64,000 nt of DNA from Planctomycetia bacterium (GTDB lineage: Bacteria; Planctomycetota; GCA-002687715), in contig SXUL01000086.1 of the NCBI GenBank assembly GCA_005790545.1, forward strand, positions 1 to 64,000, given 5' to 3'. A program made the translations under genes and the position numbers. Positions 59,469 to 64,000 of this stretch are shown here, piece after piece; within the stretch, counting starts at the first letter, position 1, and the number at the start of each line of letters is the position of its first letter. Below the pieces are notes generated by a model that saw only the letters and a list, made by a program, of their open reading frames with translations, made no database searches and was not told where the DNA came from.

Positions 59469-62231
59469 ATGCTCATGCGCACGCTGGTGCTCTTCATGCT
59501 CGTGGCTCAGCTCTTCGCTCAGGAACCACTGCGGCCATGGACGCCTGAAGATTTCTCGGGGCTTGTCACGGTGGAGGGCGCCGAACTCTCCGCCGATGGA
59601 CGGCTGGCACTCTTCGAGATCAGCCGCCCCGATGTGAAGCAGGACCTCCGACGCACGAGTCTGCATCTCTCGCGTGATGCGGAAGAGCCACGCCAGATTC
59701 TCTTCTCCCATGAAAGCTGCGGCGGCGGGCACATTGCGCCGGATGGCTCTGCCATCTCATTCCTCTCACAGCGGATGCCCGCAGCAGGTCAGGGGCCGGA
59801 GGATGCCGAGGATGCGGACACGGACGAGGAGCGTCCGGACCAACTCTGGTTGCTCCGCCTCGATGGAGGCGAGCCCCGATGTCTCTCTTCGTTCCCGCTG
59901 GGTGTCAGTCGCGCTGAATGGGCGGGTCCTCGAGCACTGCTTGTCGTGGCCCGCGAGCGGAGAAGTGCGCGCGAAGTGGAAGAGAAAGAGGCCCAAGATG
60001 AATCGGTGGTCGTGGAAGGCGCATCCGAGTGGGCCGCTGCATCCGAGCATGTGTTCCGGATCGAACTCGATGCGGACTTCGTTGTGTCGAAGATCAGGCG
60101 CCTCACGGATCAACCGGGACGGATTGCCGGTCTGGAAGTCGCCCCTGACGGTTCGCGTGCAGTGCTGGTGCGCATCACTTCTCCTCAGCATGAGGTGGAT
60201 GAACGCGATCCGCCTGTGGTGACTCTGCTCGACACCAGCACCGGTGCGGAGCTGACGCTCTTCGCCGAGCGCAAGAACAGGCCGCTCGAATTCTCGTGGC
60301 AGCCGGACAGCCGTGCTTTCTTCGCGCTCATGCCGCGTTCGACCGAGGATGGCGCCAGCACCGCGGCAGTGCTGGATCTCGTGCGCTGGCAGGACCGCAA
60401 GGTCGAAGCCCTCGATCTCGGCTGGGAGGCTGGCGCACAACCAGGATCACTCGCAGCCCTGAATGATGGTTGTCTCGTGATCCTCATGCGCGGCTGTGTT
60501 CCGCGTCCCGTGCGTGTGCGCCATGGTCTCGCGACCGCGTTGGTGGAGGATCTGGGCGCGGAGGTGCCGGGGCACATTCATCATTGGGTGCGTGCGCGGG
60601 ATGCGTCGCGCGTGATGTTTGTCGAGGGCACGGCCATGCAGCCGGATCGGTGGCATGTGGCAGAACTCGGCGCATCAACATTGAGCGCAGCGCGACTGGT
60701 CTTTGAACCGCACTCGGAACTCACGCAGCGCCGCTTCGCGGACGCGCGCGTGATCCAGTGGATCGGCGCCGCAAAGGAAGGCGTGGAAGGCATCCTCTTC
60801 TCGCCTCCGGATGCCGGCACGAAGCCGCTGCCTCTCATCGTCATGCCCCACGGCGGCCCCTTCGCTCTCGATTACGACCGTTTCGAGGAAGGCTACGCCT
60901 ACGCGCCGCAGCTCTATTGCCAGCGCGGAGCGCGCGTGCTCTACGTGAACTACCACGGTTCGTCGGGCTACGGACTCGCGTTTGGTGAGTCCATTCGCGG
61001 GCGCAATTACGAATTGGAGTTGGAGGACATCCTCGCGGGCGTCGAGGCGCTCGTGCAGGACGGGCTCGTGGATGCGAACGCTCTTGCCGTGGGCGGCTGG
61101 AGCAACGGCGCCATTCTTGCGACGGCGCTTGTGAGCATGGCCGATGTGTTCGCGCCGCGCTTCCACCTCCGCTTCAAGGCCTGCATCGACGGTGCGGGGG
61201 ATGTGAACTGGACCAGCGATTACGGCAACTGCGCCTTCGGGCCGGTCTTCGATGACTTCTACATGGGCGGGCCACCGTGGAAGCGCGCTGCCGACTACAT
61301 CAGGAAGTCGCCGCTGTTCCACGTGGAGAAGGTGACCACACCGACGCTCATCTTCTTCGGCACGGAAGACACATCCGTTCCCACGGAACAGGGCCATGAA
61401 TGGCATCGCGCTCTGCAGCAGCTCGGCAAGGCACCGGTGCGCTTCATCCTGTTTCCCGGCGAGGAACACGGGCTCAGAAAGCCGAACTCTCAACTCAGGA
61501 AACTGCGCGAGGAAATGGTCTGGATGGAGCGCCACTTCTTTGGTGCGGCCGTCGACAGCCCACCGCTCGCGAAGGGCTCGCCGCTGGAGTTGTTGCTCGC
61601 GCAGCAAGGGCGCGCGAGCAGCGTCCTCGGCCTGCCTATGCAGGGCGTGCTTGCTCCCGAGACAGTGTCGTACGAGGGCCTCGCTGTAGGCGTGCATGAA
61701 GTCACTCTCGCACAGTGGCAGTCGGTCTTCCCGGACCGGCAGATTCCGCCGGGGCGCGAGAATTGGCCCGTGACGGGCATCACGGAAGAGGAGGCCATGG
61801 AATACGCCGCGCGCCTCACGCAGCGCACAGGGACAGCTTGGCGGCTGCTCACGTTGGATGAACAGGAAGCGCTCCCGCGCGGGCCGGATGAGAACAACCT
61901 CGCCTGGTGGGCAGGCTTCGAACCCGCACCCGCGGAAGCACGTGCGCTGAGAGAACGCATCGAGGCGCTGCCGGAACGCGGAGCCCCCCCGCTCCTCGAA
62001 GCGGCGGGTTCACGCCGCGGCGGTGTGTTCCACACAGCGTCCAAGCCCGCGCTCATTCATGATGCGGGCGGCAATGCTCAGGAATGGTGCCTCGCGGCCG
62101 ACGGAGGCACCTGCCTCGCTGGTGCGAGCGCCGTCACCGTGCTGGACATCACCGGTCAGGCCGAGATCGCTCCGTTGCGCTGGACGGGCCTCCGCGTGGC
62201 CATGGCCGGGCCCCCAGCGCAACCGCGCTGA
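59469..62231 (+). CDS. Secreted S9 prolyl-oligopeptidase-like protein fused to an FGE-like domain
   Basis: A 920-residue exported protein (signal MLMRTLVLFMLVAQLFAQ). The first 400 residues form a beta-propeller-like region with WD-type strands (DQLWLLRLDGGEPRCL). The alpha/beta-hydrolase domain of family S9 follows: MPHGGPFALDYD, nucleophile Ser545 in GGWSNGAIL, Asp634 in FGTEDTSVP and His667 in GEEHGL, so it should be active on peptides. Residues about 720-915 are unlike any S9 tail: VGVHEVTLAQW, ITEEEAMEYAARLTQRTGTAWRLLTLDEQEAL, GGNAQEWC, GLRVA match the formylglycine-generating enzyme/SUMF1 fold. The catalytic GGSW-cysteine segment is absent, hence a binding role is likely. AGGAG precedes ATG 59469 by 6 bases. 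Confidence 0.83.
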   Translation: MLMRTLVLFMLVAQLFAQEPLRPWTPEDFSGLVTVEGAELSADGRLALFEISRPDVKQDLRRTSLHLSRDAEEPRQILFSHESCGGGHIAPDGSAISFLSQRMPAAGQGPEDAEDADTDEERPDQLWLLRLDGGEPRCLSSFPLGVSRAEWAGPRALLVVARERRSAREVEEKEAQDESVVVEGASEWAAASEHVFRIELDADFVVSKIRRLTDQPGRIAGLEVAPDGSRAVLVRITSPQHEVDERDPPVVTLLDTSTGAELTLFAERKNRPLEFSWQPDSRAFFALMPRSTEDGASTAAVLDLVRWQDRKVEALDLGWEAGAQPGSLAALNDGCLVILMRGCVPRPVRVRHGLATALVEDLGAEVPGHIHHWVRARDASRVMFVEGTAMQPDRWHVAELGASTLSAARLVFEPHSELTQRRFADARVIQWIGAAKEGVEGILFSPPDAGTKPLPLIVMPHGGPFALDYDRFEEGYAYAPQLYCQRGARVLYVNYHGSSGYGLAFGESIRGRNYELELEDILAGVEALVQDGLVDANALAVGGWSNGAILATALVSMADVFAPRFHLRFKACIDGAGDVNWTSDYGNCAFGPVFDDFYMGGPPWKRAADYIRKSPLFHVEKVTTPTLIFFGTEDTSVPTEQGHEWHRALQQLGKAPVRFILFPGEEHGLRKPNSQLRKLREEMVWMERHFFGAAVDSPPLAKGSPLELLLAQQGRASSVLGLPMQGVLAPETVSYEGLAVGVHEVTLAQWQSVFPDRQIPPGRENWPVTGITEEEAMEYAARLTQRTGTAWRLLTLDEQEALPRGPDENNLAWWAGFEPAPAEARALRERIEALPERGAPPLLEAAGSRRGGVFHTASKPALIHDAGGNAQEWCLAADGGTCLAGASAVTVLDITGQAEIAPLRWTGLRVAMAGPPAQPR

Positions 62232-62236
62232 GCCGA

Positions 62237-62261
62237 AGCGCGCAGGAACGACCTGCGCGCT
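62237..62261. terminator. Hairpin after the S9-FGE gene
   Basis: AGCGCGCAGG / CCTGCGCGCT, perfect 10-bp stem with loop AACGA, six bases past the S9-FGE stop and ahead of the convergent RCC1/TIG gene remnant. No U tract on either strand. The remaining bases to 62397 hold nothing recognisable. Confidence 0.55.
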
Positions 62262-62397
62262 ACAGATCCCCGTGCTGTGCCCAGGCGCCCACGCAGTGAT
62301 CCCGCTTCGCAGAGCCGCTTGGATGCACTTGAGAACTTTGCCCAACGGGACTCAACGTGTAGCGAGCGCACACTTGTTCTGGCGAGTTGGCTGGTGC

Positions 62398-64000
62398 TCA
62401 ATTGCAAGTGAATGCCGCTGGCACGAATCCACTGACGCCACCCGGGTTGGTGATGGAGACCCACAGGGTTGTGATCGTTCCCGCTGCATGTGGTGGTGCA
62501 GTGCAGGTCAGCAGTCCTGAATTCTGGAAGGTCACAGCAGTCGCGGCTGAGAACCCGAACATCACCGCAGCCGATGGGTGAAAATTGGCTCCACGTTTGG
62601 AAACGACGGTGCCCCCGGCAGCAGGTCCACTATTCGGAGTCACAGAACTGATCGATGGCGCAAGCCACGTGAACTGGCCGCTCCATGTTCCTGCCGTGGT
62701 GCCTGGATTGGTGACGACGACGCGACCGGTTCCGGCGGCATGCTCAGGTGCCGTGAGGTAATGACCCATTGATCCAAGACAGCGACATTTGCGGCAGCAT
62801 CGCCGCCGATGGTCACCGTTGCACCCGGCATGAAACCATCACCAAAGATGGCCAGAGCTTCTCCGCAACTGGTGAGAGCCGTCGCTGGGAGGACCGAGTT
62901 GACTACGGCAACCGACGACACCAGCTGCGTGTCAACGGGGAGCGTGGTGGCCGCCAGCGGCGCCGAACTCGTTGGATTCGGCCTGAGAGCTGCCCCAGTG
63001 AGGGTGATCCCGACCAAGCCAGTCACGTGCGGTACCACGCCCAGCCCAGGCAGCGATGTCACCGGGAGGCTCCCTGTCATGCGGAGATCGAACGCGTAGA
63101 GCGCGCCGGACGCTATTCCCATGAAGCAGCCCACATCCCAGGAGAGAGTGCTCCCAATGACGCTTGTCGATGGCGCGGTGGCATCCAAGCCCGTCATGGA
63201 GAGGCCCGGGACAAATTGCGGTATGGACTGTGAGGAGTCGATCCCGAGGCCCAGCTGGCCATCGGTGTTCTGGCCCCATCTCTTGACACGTCCGTTCCCG
63301 AGGACGGCGCTGGAAGAATATGAGTTCGGGCCACCCGCGCTGAGCGTGAGCACATTGCTCAGAGTGGTTGGCGGAATGAGCTGAGGAGCGGCCGACATAT
63401 TGACGGATCCCCCGAAGCCTGGCTGCCCGACGGTGTTGCTGCCCCAAGCCTTGATGGTGCCATCGAGTGGTTCGCGCCTGCTGCAATGGCCACTACATCG
63501 CTCAAGGAGGACTGGGAAATGAGCGATGGAAATTGTTGGTTGATCGCGTTGTTGATTCCCAACTGCCCATTATCGTTCTTGCCCCAAGTCTTCACCATTC
63601 CGATTCCGAGCAAAGCAAGGCTGTGGTTTTGACCGGCCGCTATGGCAACGACGCCACCAAGGTTTGCTGGCGGGATGAGTTGTGGCGTTGATTGATCAGT
63701 TGTGTGACCCAGTCCCAATTGGCCTAAAGAGTTGGTGCCCCAAGATACCACAAGGTCTGCAGTGTGGAGAAGCTTGTGTTGCCTCCCAATCCACGCGCGC
63801 CATTACTGTTGTTGCCACAAGACTGAATCTGACCAGTGGGGAGCACCACCAGCATGAAGTTGCTTCCCATTGCGATGCGGTTTGTGAGGTGTGGTGTCTG
63901 CGCCGAGACCGGCGCGACCAGAAAGTTGAGCAAGAATAGTGCCGCGAAGGTGAGCCATGAATTGCGCGCCCCTCTAGCGCTGCGGATTGGCACCAGACCA
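62398..64000 (-). pseudogene. Frameshifted RCC1-repeat / TIG-domain secreted protein gene
   Basis: Four minus-strand ORF pieces read as one protein. Piece one (from about 63993, possibly further upstream outside the window) has a signal peptide (WLTFAALFLLNFLVAPVSAQ) and a first RCC1-like strand. Piece two has RCC1 blades (VVSWGTNSLGQLGLG, VKTWGKNDNGQLGI, NHSLALL). Piece three has IKAWGSNTVGQPGFGG only if the frame changes, then VKRWGQNTDGQLGLG and a TIG domain (IFGDGFMPGATVTIGG). Piece four completes two TIG domains (TAPEHAAGTGRVVVTNPG, ITPNSG-like SVTPNSGPAAGG). Frame changes lie near 63750, 63463 and 62755. The third is explained by one lost base: ITCTAPEH would be restored. The first two seem to remove parts of a blade. 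It is either a decaying gene or consensus error; the original role would be a surface propeller protein. Confidence 0.75.

Noticed and set aside
1-64000. CRISPR arrays, insertion sequences, prophage genes
   Set aside because: No regularly spaced repeats, transposase/integrase motifs or terminal inverted repeats were found on reading both strands and the ORF track.

Overview
The window is a GC-rich bacterial chromosome segment that most likely comes from a planctomycete (Planctomycetota). The best lineage markers are an adjacent pair at about 35.1-40.2 kb: a cytochrome c/DUF1549/DUF1553 protein and a Tat-exported DUF1501 protein. They are supported by secreted kelch, RCC1/TIG and choice-of-anchor type proteins, HEAT and TPR proteins, and a very large kinase/histidine kinase fusion. 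No phage, insertion sequence, CRISPR array or resistance gene was seen. About 40 protein genes, one tRNA and the RNase P RNA account for nearly all of the sequence.

Layout. 0-2.6 kb: 3' end of the primary sigma factor, a coiled-coil zinc-ribbon protein and a CapK/PaaK-like adenylate-forming enzyme. 2.6-3.0 kb: rnpB on the minus strand with its own terminator. 3.2-9.3 kb: a secreted heparinase II/III-like protein facing a GT39-type membrane glycosyltransferase and a TIKI/TraB/ChaN-like protein. 9.4-12.6 kb: a probable operon of GT4 glycosyltransferase, radical SAM/SPASM protein and class I glutamine amidotransferase. 12.6-16.2 kb: glycyl-tRNA synthetase and a kelch lipoprotein. 16.3-21.7 kb: O-antigen-ligase/TPR protein, a small membrane protein and an M14 carboxypeptidase. 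21.7-27.2 kb (minus): a degenerate metallopeptidase-like protein, prs and polA. 27.3-32.8 kb: a 1841-residue protein combining Ser/Thr kinase, ATPase, TPR, GAF, histidine kinase and receiver.

33-35 kb holds a small secreted protein and a HEAT-repeat protein. 35-40.2 kb holds the DUF1549/DUF1553-DUF1501 pair. 40.3-43.6 kb is a LolCDE-like permease-ATPase-permease set. 43.6-47.1 kb (minus) is a translationally coupled NfeD-NfeD-FloA operon with an extra small coiled-coil membrane protein. 47-49 kb has cutA, rpmG, a secreted toroid-like protein and tRNA-Ala(GGC). 49.2-51 kb encodes a FecCD/BtuCD-type importer pair. 50.9-54.4 kb (minus) is glycogen synthesis, with glgA carrying a DUF4912-like tail followed by a GH57 branching enzyme. 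54.4-58.5 kb has a small membrane protein, PEP synthase and a CxxCH secreted protein. 58.5-62.2 kb has an ATP-grasp ligase and an S9 peptidase fused to a formylglycine-generating-enzyme-like domain. The window ends in an RCC1/TIG gene broken by at least three frame changes.

Three functional themes emerge. Surface polysaccharide and envelope work is represented by CapK, GT39, GT4, O-antigen ligase, heparinase-like, LolCDE and flotillin/NfeD genes. Storage and gluconeogenic carbon metabolism is represented by glgA, the GH57 enzyme and ppsA, which lie together. Housekeeping information genes (rpoD, rnpB, glyQS, polA, prs, rpmG, tRNA-Ala) are scattered between them. All assignments come from reading motifs and context; no database search was run.
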